Assembly (NCBI RefSeq): GCF_005233835.1
Contig: NZ_SZQA01000019.1
Location: forward strand, 62,001 to 126,000
Reading direction: 5' to 3'
DNA length: 64,000 bases
Source of the DNA: Herbidospora galbida
Lineage (GTDB): Bacteria; Actinomycetota; Actinomycetes; Streptosporangiales; Streptosporangiaceae
Below the pieces are notes generated by a model, which did no database searches, was not told the origin of the DNA, and was given only the letters and a program-made list of their open reading frames with translations. How positions within the stretch are numbered: the first letter of the stretch is position 1; each line of letters starts with the position of its first letter. Below are positions 25,896 to 35,510 of this stretch, piece by piece. The position numbers were made by a program, and so were the translations under genes.

Positions 25896-26475
25896 GCGTT
25901 CTGTAGAAGGCCGTACAGGTCGCGAAATCGGGAAGCAGGCCCTCGTCGAGGGCCTGCTTCATCGTCGGCGCCCGTACGTCCTTCTCAGAGAGCAGCGGCT
26001 GCTCGAAGGGCCACTCGATGCCGAGCACCGGGTCGAGCGGGTTGATCCCCCGCTCCCGGGCCGGGGCGTAGGGCTCGGAGCACAGGTAGAAGACCGTCGC
26101 GTGGTCGGTCAGCGCGGCGAAGCCGTGGCCGAGGCCCTCGGAGATGTAGACGCTCTGGAAGCTCTCCGCGTCGAGAACGACCTTCTCGTGCCGCCCGAAC
26201 GTGGGTGAGCCCACGCGCAGATCGACGATCACGTCCAGGATCCGGCCCGACAGGCAGGTCACGTATTTGGCCTGGCTCGGCGGCACGTCGGCGTAGTGGA
26301 TGCCCCTGATCACCCCTCGCGCCGAGATCGAGGTGTTGGCCTGGGACAGGCGCAGGCCGTGGCCGGTGGCCTCGGCGAACTCGGCGCCCCGGAACGACTC
26401 CATGAACGTGCCCCGGTCGTCGCGGAACAGCCTCGGGGTGTAGAGGTAGGCGCCCTTGATCGGCAGTTCTTCCAT
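25888..26475 (-). CDS. rmlC: dTDP-4-dehydrorhamnose 3,5-epimerase
   Basis: A 195-residue cupin epimerase of dTDP-L-rhamnose synthesis. GVIRGIHYADVPPSQAKYV has the catalytic His, and GRILDVIVDLRVGSPTFG and YISEGLGHGFAAL are conserved core strands. It lies about 20 kb from rmlDBA at the other end of the glycan locus. Its 3' end overlaps convergent korB by eight bases. Confidence 0.93.
   Translation of the reverse strand: MEELPIKGAYLYTPRLFRDDRGTFMESFRGAEFAEATGHGLRLSQANTSISARGVIRGIHYADVPPSQAKYVTCLSGRILDVIVDLRVGSPTFGRHEKVVLDAESFQSVYISEGLGHGFAALTDHATVFYLCSEPYAPARERGINPLDPVLGIEWPFEQPLLSEKDVRAPTMKQALDEGLLPDFATCTAFYRTLS
25932..25960 (+). terminator. Perfect hairpin 36 bases after korB, inside the rmlC coding region
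   Basis: Arms 25932-25944 and 25948-25960 are perfectly complementary over 13 bp with a 3-base loop. It sits just after the korB stop, although it also encodes KQALDEGLLP of RmlC. It could terminate korAB transcription within the opposing gene. Confidence 0.55.
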
Positions 26476-26494
26476 GCGGACTCCTTACATGACA

Positions 26495-26526
26495 GATGCC
26501 CCGCCGGTCTGCACCGGCGGGGCATC
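26495..26526 (-). terminator. Terminator hairpin after the 1397-residue secreted protein gene
   Basis: Perfect 14-bp stem (26495-26508 with 26513-26526) and 4-base loop. It lies nine bases after the stop of the large secreted gene and 19 bases before the rmlC start, so it probably separates the two on the minus strand. No T tract is present. Confidence 0.8.
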
Positions 26527-26535
26527 AGCGCATTG

Positions 26536-29500
26536 TCAGGCGACGGTCACGGGATGGACCACGACAGAGGTCCGTCCGTCGGTGCCCGTCACGGTCAGGG
26601 TGATGTTGTAGGTGCCCGGAGCGGCGAACGTGTGGGACGCCGTCTGGCCGGTGCTGGGCGCACCGCCGTCGCCGTAGCTCCACGTGTAGCTCGCGATCGC
26701 CGTCGACCCGGCCGTCGACGCCGAGGCGTCGACGTCGCAGGTCAGGCCGGCGCAGGTCGGGGTGAACGCGGCCGTCGGGGCGGCGGCCAGGTTGCTCGCG
26801 GCGAGGTCGTCGACCGTCAGGGTGATCGGGGCGTTCGTCGCGGTGCCCGACAGGTAGGCGCCGATGCCCACGCCGCCCGCGACCTGCATGTTCGCGGTGG
26901 CGTCGGTGGTGGTCGCCTGCCAGGCGGCCGGCTCGGTCGCGGCGGCGTTCCAGACCTTGCCGGAGATCGTCGTCGGGTTCGTGCCGGTGACCAGCACCCG
27001 CATGTTGAGCACCAGGCCCGGCGTGTAGGTCAGGCCGGGGATGGTGGTCTCGGTGGTGATCAGGGTGTCGCTGCTGGCCCCGGTGGTGCGGATCAGCGCC
27101 AGGCCGACGCCCGACGGGAGCAGCCGGGCCCGGACCTTGTACTCGCCGACGCCCGCGACGCGGCGGCCGGTGGCGAACAGGTAGGTGCCGTTGCCGGTGC
27201 CCACCTTGTCGGACGCGATCGAGAACGACAGGTCGGAGGTGGTGCTGGACACCCCGTCGAGGTAGGCGCGCGGGTTGGCCGTCGTCGCCGGGAGGGCGAG
27301 CTTGGCCGCGTTGCCGTCGACGGAGAAGTTGCCGGCGCCGCCGACGAGCGTCCAGGGGCCGCCGGTCTGGGCGGTGCCCAGCGAGCCGTTGAGGGTCCGG
27401 CCGAACGTGTCGTTCGCGATGATCGACGGGGGGTTCGGGGCCGGGCGGGGCACGACCACGTCGCCGCTGGTGGCGGTGGCGTCGTCGTTGTCGGTGACCG
27501 TCAGGGTGACCGGGTAGTCACCGGCGGCCGGGTAGGTGTGGCTCGGCGTGGCGCCGGTGCCGGTCTGGCCGTCGCCGAAGTCCCAGGCGTACCCGTCGAC
27601 CGAGCCGTCGGCGTCGGCGGACGCCGAGGCGTCGAACGAGCACTCCAGGTCGGTGCAGGTCGAGGTGAACGACGCCGTCGGCGGCTGGTTGGCCGGGCCG
27701 GTGCCGCTGCCCTCCTGGTAGTGCTGGGCGACCTCGGCCGGGGTCAGCACCTTGGCGTAGATCGCGCCCTCGTCGAGGAACCCGTTGAAGTTGTCGGAGC
27801 TCGGGCGGTTGGGCCAGGAGTTCAGGGTGTCGCTGCCGAAGCGCCAGTAGCCCGAGTAGCTCTCGGCGCCGGTCTGCGCGTGGGTGCCCACGAGCGCGCC
27901 GTCGACGTAGAGCTTCATGCCGTCGGCGCCCTGCGTCGCCACGAGGTGGTGCCACTGGTTGTTGTTGTAGGCGGCCGTCGTGGTGATCAGGTTGAAGGCG
28001 CCGGTGTACGTGCCGAAGACCAGGCGGCCGTCGTTGCGCATGTAGACGTGGCGGTCGTAGTTGGAGCTGGTGCCGCTCGCGGCGTTGCCGAAGCCGACGA
28101 TCTTGCCGCCCTGGTTCGACGAGGTGCGGAACCAGGTCTCGGCCGAGTAGGTCGTCGGGTTGCTCGTCGCGTTGCCCGAGACGGCCCGGCCGCCGCTCTG
28201 CACCCGGACCGCGTTGTTGGCCAGGCCGACGATCGCGCCGGACTGGTTGTAGGTCACGCCGGTGTTGCTGAACGTGCCGTTGACGCCGCTGGTGCTGGCG
28301 TCGATCGCCGCCGGGCCGTTGGCCTCGTTGAACCGGAAGTAGGTCACCGGCTCGTCGTCGTAGACCACGCGGCCGTAGTCGTCGGCCGGACGCGGCGGGA
28401 TCGGGCTGGTGCGGCCCGAGGCGACGAAGTGGGCGTCGACCTTGGCCGGCGACAGGGCCGCCGGGTAGATCGCGACGTCGTCGATCTGGCCGTTCAGGTA
28501 GAGGCTGGTCGGGCGGTTCGGCCACCCGTTGAGGTTGTCGCCGCCGATCCGCCAGTAGCCGTTGTATCCCTGGGCCGTGGTGACCGAGGGGTCCTGGCCG
28601 ACGCGGCGGCCGTCGACGTACAGGGCGATGCCGCCGCTGCCCTGGGTGGCCACGATGTGGTGCCACTGGCCGTCGTTGAAGCCGGGGGCGCTGTTCACCG
28701 TGCGGACGGCGTTGGGGTAGACGCCGAAGTAGATGCGGCCGGCGTTGTCCATGTAGACGTGGCGGTCGTAGCTGCCCGACTCGCCGGTCGGCGCGTTGCC
28801 GTAGCCGACGATCTTGCCGCCCTGGTTCGACGTGGTCTTGACCCAGGCCTCGATCGAGAAGGCCGGGGTGGTGGGGACCGTGCTGTTGGTCTTCACCAGG
28901 CCGGTGCCGGTGCCGTTGAAGGCCGCCGCGGCGTCGGCGTCGCCGTTGATCGCGCCGGGGCTGGCCTGGGAGGTGCCCGCGTCACGGGTGGCGTCGGTGA
29001 AGGCGGCGTAGTCGAAGGCGGTCGTGCCGGAGGCCTCGCCGAGACGCCAGTAGGCGGCGGCTCCGTCGTCGATGACGGCTTCGGCGTAGTCGCTGAGCGC
29101 CCCCGCCGAGGAGATCGTCACCGGGTCGGAGGTGCCGCTGCCGACGGCGTTGCCCTGCGGGTCGACGGCGCGGACCCGGTAGGTGTGGACGGACCCGGGC
29201 GCGAGGCCCTCGTCGATGAAGCCGGCCGACGGGAGGGTCCAGAAGTTGGAGTCGACCTCGACCTCGCCGACGGGAGTGGTGCCGCCGTCGCGGAGGATCT
29301 GGTACTTCAGCTTCGCGTGGTCGCGGTCCCAGGTGGTCTTCCAGCTGAGCCGGGCGGTGCCCGCGTTGAGCGAGACCGCGGTCGGGGTCAGGTCGGCCGT
29401 CGGGATCGGCCCGGCGGTCTTCGGCGCGTTCGCCTTGACCGCGAACCGGGTGAGGCCCTGCTGCGCGCTGCCGTTGACGGTGGTGAACTCGCCGCCCATG

Positions 29501-30729
29501 ACCAGGTAGTTGCCGTTGCCCGACAGGGCCCAGCCGCCCTGGTTCATGCCGGTGTAAGAACCGGCGTTGACCTGCGGGAACCAGTGGAGCAGGGTCGGCG
29601 TGGGCTGACCGCTGTACTGGCTGTTGTTCGACGGCGGCATCGGGTCGGTGCCGGTCGGGACGAGCGTGGTGGCCAGGGCGCGCTGCCAGCGGGTCGGCGA
29701 GACCTCGGGGAAGCCGCGCAGCGACTCGCAGTCGTGGGCGTGGCCGACGCTGTAGAGCACCTGGTTGATCGGGAAGACGCTGTAGCTGGCGCCGTAGCAG
29801 TTGTCGAGCCAGATCAGGTCGCCCGTGTTGGGCTCGACCGCGAACCGGCCGTCGAACCAGTGCCAGCCCTCGCCGTCGGCGGCGGCGTAGATGTTGGTGC
29901 CGTCGGTGGTGAGGTCGTAGGTCATCGAGTAGTCGTTGCCGATCCGGGCCGGGATCGGGTTGCTGCTCCACGGGAGCGAGTCTCCCGTGGCCGGGTCGAG
30001 GGCGCCGATGCCGACCCGGGTGGCGTTGTTGAGCTGCTGGAACTTGCCGCCCACGATGACCCGGCTCTGGTCGGGCGACATGATCAGGGCGAAGACCTCG
30101 TCGTCGGTGTCGGGGGCCCACGGCTGGTTGGCGCCGTTGCTCCGGTTGACCGCGGCCAGGCGGTTGCGGCTCTGGCCGTTGACGTTGAAGAAGTTGCCGC
30201 CGATGTAGACGGTCGAGTTGGAGACCGTGATCGCGCGGACCACGTTGCCGACCGAGGGCGCCCACGATTCGAGGTTGCCCGTGGCGACGTCGAAGGCTGC
30301 GACCCGGTTGCGGGTCTGGCCGTTGACCTGGGTGAAGTCGCCGCCGATGTAGATCTTCGTCTGGTCGGGCGAGACGGCGATGGTGCGGGCCTGCGCGTTG
30401 AGCGTGGGCGCGAAGGAGGTGACGTTACCCGTGGTGATGTTGAAGGCCAGGATGTTCGACCGCACCACCTCGGCCGCGTTCCCCGGGGCGGTGCCCGGCG
30501 GGCGGGCGCGGGTGAAGCTGCCGACCGCGTAGACGGTGTTGCCGACGGTGGCCATCTTCCAGACCACGCCGTTGATCTGCCATGTGGGCAGGGCGTCGGC
30601 CGTGACGGTCTCGGGGACTCCCGGCGGCGGGTCGATGTCGGCCCGGGCGGGAAGGGGGATCGCCGCGAGCGACGCCCCCAGTAATGACGCGGCCAGGAAG
30701 GCGGCCACTCGCGATGATCGAATTACCAC
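26536..30729 (-). CDS. Giant secreted multidomain protein: propeller-like repeats, Fn3, two LamG, PKD, jelly roll, PKD
   Basis: A 1397-residue exported protein. A signal peptide (about 1-30, ending PLPARA) is followed by repeats of the form VYVGGxFTxVNGxxRxRLAAF/DxATGxxxxWAP (about 35-435), likely a beta-propeller. Next come an Fn3-like domain (about 445-540), two tandem LamG/concanavalin-like domains (about 545-775 and 785-1010, each with NQGGKIVG, YDRHVYM and NDGQWHHIVATQG-type strands), a PKD domain (SFDASASADADGSVDGYAWD), a jelly-roll-like segment and a final PKD domain. The LamG and PKD domains suggest glycan or surface binding. Its propeller is closely related to those at 32497 and 43064. 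No catalytic site is evident and no sortase signal is seen. Confidence 0.85.
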   Translation of the reverse strand: MVIRSSRVAAFLAASLLGASLAAIPLPARADIDPPPGVPETVTADALPTWQINGVVWKMATVGNTVYAVGSFTRARPPGTAPGNAAEVVRSNILAFNITTGNVTSFAPTLNAQARTIAVSPDQTKIYIGGDFTQVNGQTRNRVAAFDVATGNLESWAPSVGNVVRAITVSNSTVYIGGNFFNVNGQSRNRLAAVNRSNGANQPWAPDTDDEVFALIMSPDQSRVIVGGKFQQLNNATRVGIGALDPATGDSLPWSSNPIPARIGNDYSMTYDLTTDGTNIYAAADGEGWHWFDGRFAVEPNTGDLIWLDNCYGASYSVFPINQVLYSVGHAHDCESLRGFPEVSPTRWQRALATTLVPTGTDPMPPSNNSQYSGQPTPTLLHWFPQVNAGSYTGMNQGGWALSGNGNYLVMGGEFTTVNGSAQQGLTRFAVKANAPKTAGPIPTADLTPTAVSLNAGTARLSWKTTWDRDHAKLKYQILRDGGTTPVGEVEVDSNFWTLPSAGFIDEGLAPGSVHTYRVRAVDPQGNAVGSGTSDPVTISSAGALSDYAEAVIDDGAAAYWRLGEASGTTAFDYAAFTDATRDAGTSQASPGAINGDADAAAAFNGTGTGLVKTNSTVPTTPAFSIEAWVKTTSNQGGKIVGYGNAPTGESGSYDRHVYMDNAGRIYFGVYPNAVRTVNSAPGFNDGQWHHIVATQGSGGIALYVDGRRVGQDPSVTTAQGYNGYWRIGGDNLNGWPNRPTSLYLNGQIDDVAIYPAALSPAKVDAHFVASGRTSPIPPRPADDYGRVVYDDEPVTYFRFNEANGPAAIDASTSGVNGTFSNTGVTYNQSGAIVGLANNAVRVQSGGRAVSGNATSNPTTYSAETWFRTSSNQGGKIVGFGNAASGTSSNYDRHVYMRNDGRLVFGTYTGAFNLITTTAAYNNNQWHHLVATQGADGMKLYVDGALVGTHAQTGAESYSGYWRFGSDTLNSWPNRPSSDNFNGFLDEGAIYAKVLTPAEVAQHYQEGSGTGPANQPPTASFTSTCTDLECSFDASASADADGSVDGYAWDFGDGQTGTGATPSHTYPAAGDYPVTLTVTDNDDATATSGDVVVPRPAPNPPSIIANDTFGRTLNGSLGTAQTGGPWTLVGGAGNFSVDGNAAKLALPATTANPRAYLDGVSSTTSDLSFSIASDKVGTGNGTYLFATGRRVAGVGEYKVRARLLPSGVGLALIRTTGASSDTLITTETTIPGLTYTPGLVLNMRVLVTGTNPTTISGKVWNAAATEPAAWQATTTDATANMQVAGGVGIGAYLSGTATNAPITLTVDDLAASNLAAAPTAAFTPTCAGLTCDVDASASTAGSTAIASYTWSYGDGGAPSTGQTASHTFAAPGTYNITLTVTGTDGRTSVVVHPVTVA

Positions 30730-30826
30730 GGTTACCTACATCTCAGGAGATCGTTCTCACATCGATGCCAGAGTAATGGAACGGTTTAATCCAGCAAGGA
30801 GTAACCGATGGGACATGAAGTAACGA

Positions 30827-32500
30827 TTAAAGTTCACCTTCTGGAGCGCCGGTTTTAAGCACCGCTCCGGCTTCCAGACCGAACAAGTCGGCGACGTCGG
30901 ATGGCAACGGCGCTCCGTCGGGCAAATCGCCAATTTCCGGCTCGCTGCCATGGATTTCCTGACCGGTCATCCGGCGCAGATCGGCGAGCGTGGCCACGTC
31001 GGCGTCCGCTCGCGTCCAGTCGGCCCAGTCGGCGAGCGGCCCTGGTCCGCGCCGGTGGTAGACGTTGTGGTCGAGGCTGGCCATGTCGGCCGCGCCCTTG
31101 CGGCGGGTCAGATCGCGGACGGCCACGAGAGGTTCGGCGCCGGCCGAGGAAAGCACGTTGTTTCGCACCTCGACGCCACTCACATTCCAGGTCACTCCCG
31201 GCACGAGTTGCTGGCGCGCGCCGTCGATCGCATAGATCTGGCGGCCTTTGTTGTCGGTTACGGTGTTGTTCCAGACCCGTACATCGCTCGACTCGTTCAC
31301 ATAGACGCCGTGGGTGCCGTTGCCGGTCACCACGTTTCCGGCGATGAGCGCGCCGGCCGAGATCTCGAAATGGATGCCGTGGTGGGCGTTGTTCCGGGCC
31401 AGGTTGCGGGCGACCACGGCGCCGACGATCGATTCGTCGAGCCAGATGCCGGGGCCTCGGTTGTCTTCCATGAGGTTGCCGACGACCGTCATGCGCTTCG
31501 ACTCGGTGATCTTCAGGCCGCCGGAGACCGGGGCCATCATGAAACGCTCCACATTGTTGCCCCGGCTGACGTTGCCGATGATCGTGGCGTCGTCGGACTT
31601 GTGGCCGCCGATGCCCACCTGGCCGTTGCCCTCGAACAGGTTGTTCCTGACGGTGATCCGGGCGCCCTTCAGGGCCAGGCCGGTGACCGAGGTCTCGGCG
31701 AAGACGCTGTTCTCGATCGTCATGTCGTCGGCGAAGGCCTTCACGGCGGCGATCCTGGCCAGGGAGGTGGCGTAGCGGCGTACCCCCACGCCCTTGAGAG
31801 ACGACCCGTCGGCGCCCTCGAAGTAGAGGGCCTCGTCGAGGGTGGTGGCGCGGACGTCGCGGCCGGTGGGGTCGTCGCCGATGAACAGGCGGCCGGCCTG
31901 GTAGTCGACGAAGAAGGCGCCGGGGCCGACCTGATCGGCGGTCTGGACCTGGGTCAGCGGCCGGCCGTCGACGAAGACCTGGTCGGGCCAGTTGGCCATC
32001 GGGTGGGCGGGGTCGACCATGTGCCAGTCTTCACCGCCGCCCGCGGTGAAGTCGGTGTTGTCGAAGCGCACGTCCCAGTCGTCGCGGCGCCAGCGCGATC
32101 CGTCGCGGACCCAGTCGCCGACCGGTTCGCTGCCGTCGAACCAGACGACCTCGCCGGGGTGGTTCTGGATGGCCAGGCGCTTGCGGAAGATCTCGACCTT
32201 CTCGTGGTAGACGCCCTCGCGCAGGACGATCGTCGCGCCCTCGGGGGCGGTCTTCACCGCGTGGCCGAGGGTCCGCCAGGGTTTCGCGCCGTCGCCCGGC
32301 GCGTCGTCGTCGCCGTCGGTGGCGACGAAGAAGGCGCCCTCGGGGACGGGATAGTCGGCGGTGCCCAGCGGGGCCGGCCCGGCCGTCTGCCACGACGGCT
32401 GGGCCGGTCGGCCGGGGTCGGGCCGCATCAGCGCGGCCCAGATCAGGACGCCCGCCACCGCGAGGGCGACGGCCCCCGCGGCGGCGAGCCTCCGTCTCAC
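30827..32500 (-). CDS. Exported right-handed beta-helix protein
   Basis: A 557-residue protein. An N-terminal hydrophobic segment (about 6-26) gives a signal anchor or signal peptide. It is followed by FFVATDGDDDAPGDGAKPWR and VLREGVYHEKVEIFRKRLAI, the entry pattern of pectate-lyase-like beta-helix proteins. Asn-rich coils then follow (NNLFEGNGQVGIGGH, NLMEDNRGPGIWLDES, NTVTDNKGRQIYAI). Such folds usually cleave or bind acidic polysaccharides. The GTG at 32500 overlaps the stop of the upstream propeller gene (GTGA), so the two are co-translated. A paralogue lies at 59192-61609. Confidence 0.82.
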   Translation of the reverse strand: MRRRLAAAGAVALAVAGVLIWAALMRPDPGRPAQPSWQTAGPAPLGTADYPVPEGAFFVATDGDDDAPGDGAKPWRTLGHAVKTAPEGATIVLREGVYHEKVEIFRKRLAIQNHPGEVVWFDGSEPVGDWVRDGSRWRRDDWDVRFDNTDFTAGGGEDWHMVDPAHPMANWPDQVFVDGRPLTQVQTADQVGPGAFFVDYQAGRLFIGDDPTGRDVRATTLDEALYFEGADGSSLKGVGVRRYATSLARIAAVKAFADDMTIENSVFAETSVTGLALKGARITVRNNLFEGNGQVGIGGHKSDDATIIGNVSRGNNVERFMMAPVSGGLKITESKRMTVVGNLMEDNRGPGIWLDESIVGAVVARNLARNNAHHGIHFEISAGALIAGNVVTGNGTHGVYVNESSDVRVWNNTVTDNKGRQIYAIDGARQQLVPGVTWNVSGVEVRNNVLSSAGAEPLVAVRDLTRRKGAADMASLDHNVYHRRGPGPLADWADWTRADADVATLADLRRMTGQEIHGSEPEIGDLPDGAPLPSDVADLFGLEAGAVLKTGAPEGEL

Positions 32501-34128
32501 AGAACCGTCACCGACGCGCTGGTCGGGCTGGAGACGCGGTTGTTGTACGGGTCGATCGCGCGCACCCGGTAGGTGTGCGACGCGCCGGGCGTGAGCCCGG
32601 TGTCCTGGCACGACAGGTTCGGCAGGTTCCAGAACACCGAGAACGCCTCGGCGGTGCAGGCGACCTGGCCGTCGTTGCGCAGCACCTCGTAACGGACCTT
32701 GCGGTTGTCGAGGTCCCACGTGGCGCCCCAGCGGACGGTCACCTTGCCGCCGCCGTTGGCCTGCAGGGTCGGCGCGCCGAACCCGGCCTGGATCGGGCCG
32801 CCGACGTCGGGGCGGGTCTCGTGGAAGGTCCAGCGGGTGAGGCCCTGCTGCGCCACGTCGTTGACCTCGGTGAAGTCACCGCCGGCCCACAGGTAGGTGC
32901 CGTCGTTGGCCATCGCCCACGGGCCCTGGACCCACGGGTAGGTGGTGCCGGGGGCCGAGTTGGGGAACCAGTGGAGGATCGTCTGCTTGGCGCCCTGGGC
33001 CGTGCCGGCCGGCTCGGCGAGGTAGCGGCGGTGGGGCTTGGTCTCGGGGAAGCCGTCGCCGCCGTAGTAGGACTGCATGCTGCAGCGGTGGGCGTGGCTG
33101 CCGCTGTAGAGCACGCCGCCCATCACCGAGATCGCCTGGGTCGCGCCGAGACAGTTGTTGATCCAGATGCGCGAGCCGTTGTCGGGGTTGAAGGCCAGGC
33201 GGCCGTCGAAGGTGCCCTCGCCGTTGGCGCTGGCGTACATGCGGGTGCCGTCGGAGACGATGTCGGTCACCCACGAGCGGCTGGTGGAGCTGTTGGCCGG
33301 GATGTCGTTGCTGTTGAACGTGCCCTTGGAGCCGTCGCTCACGTTGACGGCCGACAGGCCGTGCTGCCGTACGCCGTTGATGCGGTCGAAGTCGCCGCCG
33401 ACGATGAGCCGGTTGCCTGCCGGGGTCAGCGCCATCGCGTTGACGCGCTTGTCGGCGGTCGGGGCCCACGAGGTGAGGGCGGCGGTGGCGGCGTCGAAGG
33501 CGGCCAGGCGGGTGCGGGTCTCGCCGCTCACGGTGGTGAAGTGGCCGCCCGCGTAGACGGTGGTGTCGGACACGGCGATGGCGCGCACCCGGTTGTTGAA
33601 CACCGGCTTGAAGTCGGGGTCGAGGGCGCCGGTCGCGGTGTCGAAGGCCGCCATGCGGTCGCGCCGCGAGCTGTCGATCTTGTTGAAGTCGCCGGCGACG
33701 TAGATCTTCGAGCCGTCGGGCGAGGCCTTGATCTCCCACACCGCGTCACAGCGGTAGGTGTCGGTGGCGATCTTGTCGCACTCGTTCTGCGCCTGGTCGT
33801 CGGTGAACGTCGGCGAGAAGGCCACCGGGTTCCACGGCAGCAGGTCGCCGGTGGCGGTGTCGAACGCGGCCAATCCGACCCGCGGCACCTCACCCGCGCC
33901 CCCCTTGGGGACGCCCGGCGGCCGGACGTTGTCGAAGTTGCCGCCCACGTAGGTCACCCCGTTGACGATCTCGATCGTCAGCACCACTCCGTCGGTCTGC
34001 CAGGTGGGCAGCGCGTCGGCCGTGACTGTGGCGACTTCCCCGGCGGCGGGGGCCGTGTCGGCCAGCGCCGCGGGGACGGGCGTCACCGCTAACGCGGCGA
34101 TCAGGCCCGATATCAGGGTCTTGCGCAT
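32497..34128 (-). CDS. Secreted propeller-like repeat protein with Fn3-like tail
   Basis: A 543-residue protein starting MRKTLISGLIAALAVTPVPA, a clear signal peptide. VTADALPTWQTDGVVLTIEI and TYVGGNFDNVRPPGVPKGGA closely match the start of the 1397-residue protein. Repeats such as IYVAGDFNKIDSSRRDRMAA and VYAGGHFTTVSGETRTRLAA follow, ending with an Fn3-like region (VTVRWGATWDLDNRKVRYEV). A pair of cysteines in the tail may form a disulfide. ATG 34128 is preferred over an upstream in-frame start because it has GGGGACC upstream and begins the signal peptide. It is coupled to the beta-helix gene. Confidence 0.83.
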   Translation of the reverse strand: MRKTLISGLIAALAVTPVPAALADTAPAAGEVATVTADALPTWQTDGVVLTIEIVNGVTYVGGNFDNVRPPGVPKGGAGEVPRVGLAAFDTATGDLLPWNPVAFSPTFTDDQAQNECDKIATDTYRCDAVWEIKASPDGSKIYVAGDFNKIDSSRRDRMAAFDTATGALDPDFKPVFNNRVRAIAVSDTTVYAGGHFTTVSGETRTRLAAFDAATAALTSWAPTADKRVNAMALTPAGNRLIVGGDFDRINGVRQHGLSAVNVSDGSKGTFNSNDIPANSSTSRSWVTDIVSDGTRMYASANGEGTFDGRLAFNPDNGSRIWINNCLGATQAISVMGGVLYSGSHAHRCSMQSYYGGDGFPETKPHRRYLAEPAGTAQGAKQTILHWFPNSAPGTTYPWVQGPWAMANDGTYLWAGGDFTEVNDVAQQGLTRWTFHETRPDVGGPIQAGFGAPTLQANGGGKVTVRWGATWDLDNRKVRYEVLRNDGQVACTAEAFSVFWNLPNLSCQDTGLTPGASHTYRVRAIDPYNNRVSSPTSASVTVL

Positions 34129-34138
34129 TTGGTCCCCT

Positions 34139-35413
34139 TCAGGGCACAGGTGAGACCACACCGGCCTCACGCGTATCGTGACGCTCCTCACGTCTCACAG
34201 GTTTACGTGTGATAACACAAGTCCACGCCACTATGAGAAACATCCAGATGGACGCGACGTTCGCCGCACCCGCCATCTGATCGGCGGTCAGGCCGTCGAT
34301 CACCAGAAACGTCATCAGACCCAGCAGCAGCGCGGCCTCGACCCGGACCTCTCCGACCCTGGTGAACGCCAGGTTCACCGTCAGCACCACGATCAGGAGC
34401 AGGCAGAAGATCGCCCCGCCGACGAGGCCGCCTTCGACGAGCACGTTGACGAAGATGTTGTGACCCCCGCCGAGCCCCAGGGCGTCGAGGAACAGCCCGC
34501 GCGCCGACGACATGCCGTTGCCGAACACCGGCCGGTTCATCACCGCCTGGTAGGCGAAGGTCCACAGGTCGGTACGCGAGTTGAGGCTCTCCAGCTGTTC
34601 GACGGTCTCGCCCCGGGTGGCGAACTCCAGGAGCTTGTCGCCGAACAGCAGCGGCAGCAGCACCAATATCGGCGTGCCGACCATGATCACCTCGACCCGG
34701 CCCCGGGTGCCCCGTGCGGTGAGCAGGAACGCCGCCACCCCCGCGAGGATGCCGACCGCCGCGCCCCGCGTGCCGGTGGCGACCAGCGCCGCCGCCGAGA
34801 CCGCCGCCGAGCCGGCGTAGACCGGCCAGGGGAAGCGTCGCGGCAGCCCGTTCGGCAGCAGGAACGCCAGGCACAGCAGCAGCGCGACGCCCAGGAACAT
34901 GCCGGCCGTGACGGGATGCACGTAGAGCCAGTTGAACCGGTCTTGCGTGTTGGGGGTGCGTTTGAGCGGCACCGCCACCCCGAACGCCACCGAGATCACG
35001 ACCAGGCCGACGAACACGTGGGCCAGCCGGTAGAGGTCCTCGCGCCGCGCCCGGGTCGCGATCACGTGGCAGACGATCGCGGTGACCAGGAGCTGGCTCG
35101 CCCGCACGGCGGCGAACGGGGGGAACGGGGTCCACAGCACCGACAGGGCGCAGTAGGCCGCGAACAGCCAGGCCAGGATCAGCGCGGCCGGAGCCGCCCG
35201 CCGGGGCGCCCGGAGGCCGAACCGGCGGTAGAGGTAGAGCGCGCACAGGCCGTAGACGCCGATCTCCAGCAGCACGGTGGCGTCGATGCCGCCGCCGACC
35301 GCTTCGGAGACGTCACGCGAACGAAACTTGTAGTCGCTCGCGAGGATCATGCCGAGAGGCAACAGCGTGGGCCACCACTGCGTGCGGAGCCGCCGGTGGC
35401 GCGCACCTCTCAC
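34139..35413 (-). CDS. O-antigen ligase/polymerase-like (Wzy-type) membrane protein
   Basis: A 424-residue protein with about 10-11 membrane helices. The late extracytoplasmic loop and GNGMSSARGLFLDALGLGGG then HNIFVNVLVEGGLVGGAIF match the Wzy_C/O-antigen ligase signature (HNxxxxxLxExGxxG). It probably polymerises or transfers lipid-linked repeat units at the outer face of the membrane. GTG start at 35413 with GGGGGGACC seven bases upstream. It lies ten bases from the propeller gene, in the same direction. Confidence 0.88.
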   Translation of the reverse strand: MRGARHRRLRTQWWPTLLPLGMILASDYKFRSRDVSEAVGGGIDATVLLEIGVYGLCALYLYRRFGLRAPRRAAPAALILAWLFAAYCALSVLWTPFPPFAAVRASQLLVTAIVCHVIATRARREDLYRLAHVFVGLVVISVAFGVAVPLKRTPNTQDRFNWLYVHPVTAGMFLGVALLLCLAFLLPNGLPRRFPWPVYAGSAAVSAAALVATGTRGAAVGILAGVAAFLLTARGTRGRVEVIMVGTPILVLLPLLFGDKLLEFATRGETVEQLESLNSRTDLWTFAYQAVMNRPVFGNGMSSARGLFLDALGLGGGHNIFVNVLVEGGLVGGAIFCLLLIVVLTVNLAFTRVGEVRVEAALLLGLMTFLVIDGLTADQMAGAANVASIWMFLIVAWTCVITRKPVRREERHDTREAGVVSPVP

Positions 35414-35510
35414 GCCGGTCCCCCCGAATCGCCGCTCCGCTTGGTGACGTGTGCCAGCATACGAGCGGTTAATAACTTTTCACTATGGACCGGTTGAGAG
35501 GACGAGTCAG

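Noticed and set aside
26296-30684. A 1462-codon open frame on the plus strand
   Set aside because: It lies antisense to the 1397-residue secreted protein and its translation is a run of Arg, Gly, Val and Asp typical of a GC-rich shadow frame. No domain or signal peptide is seen.
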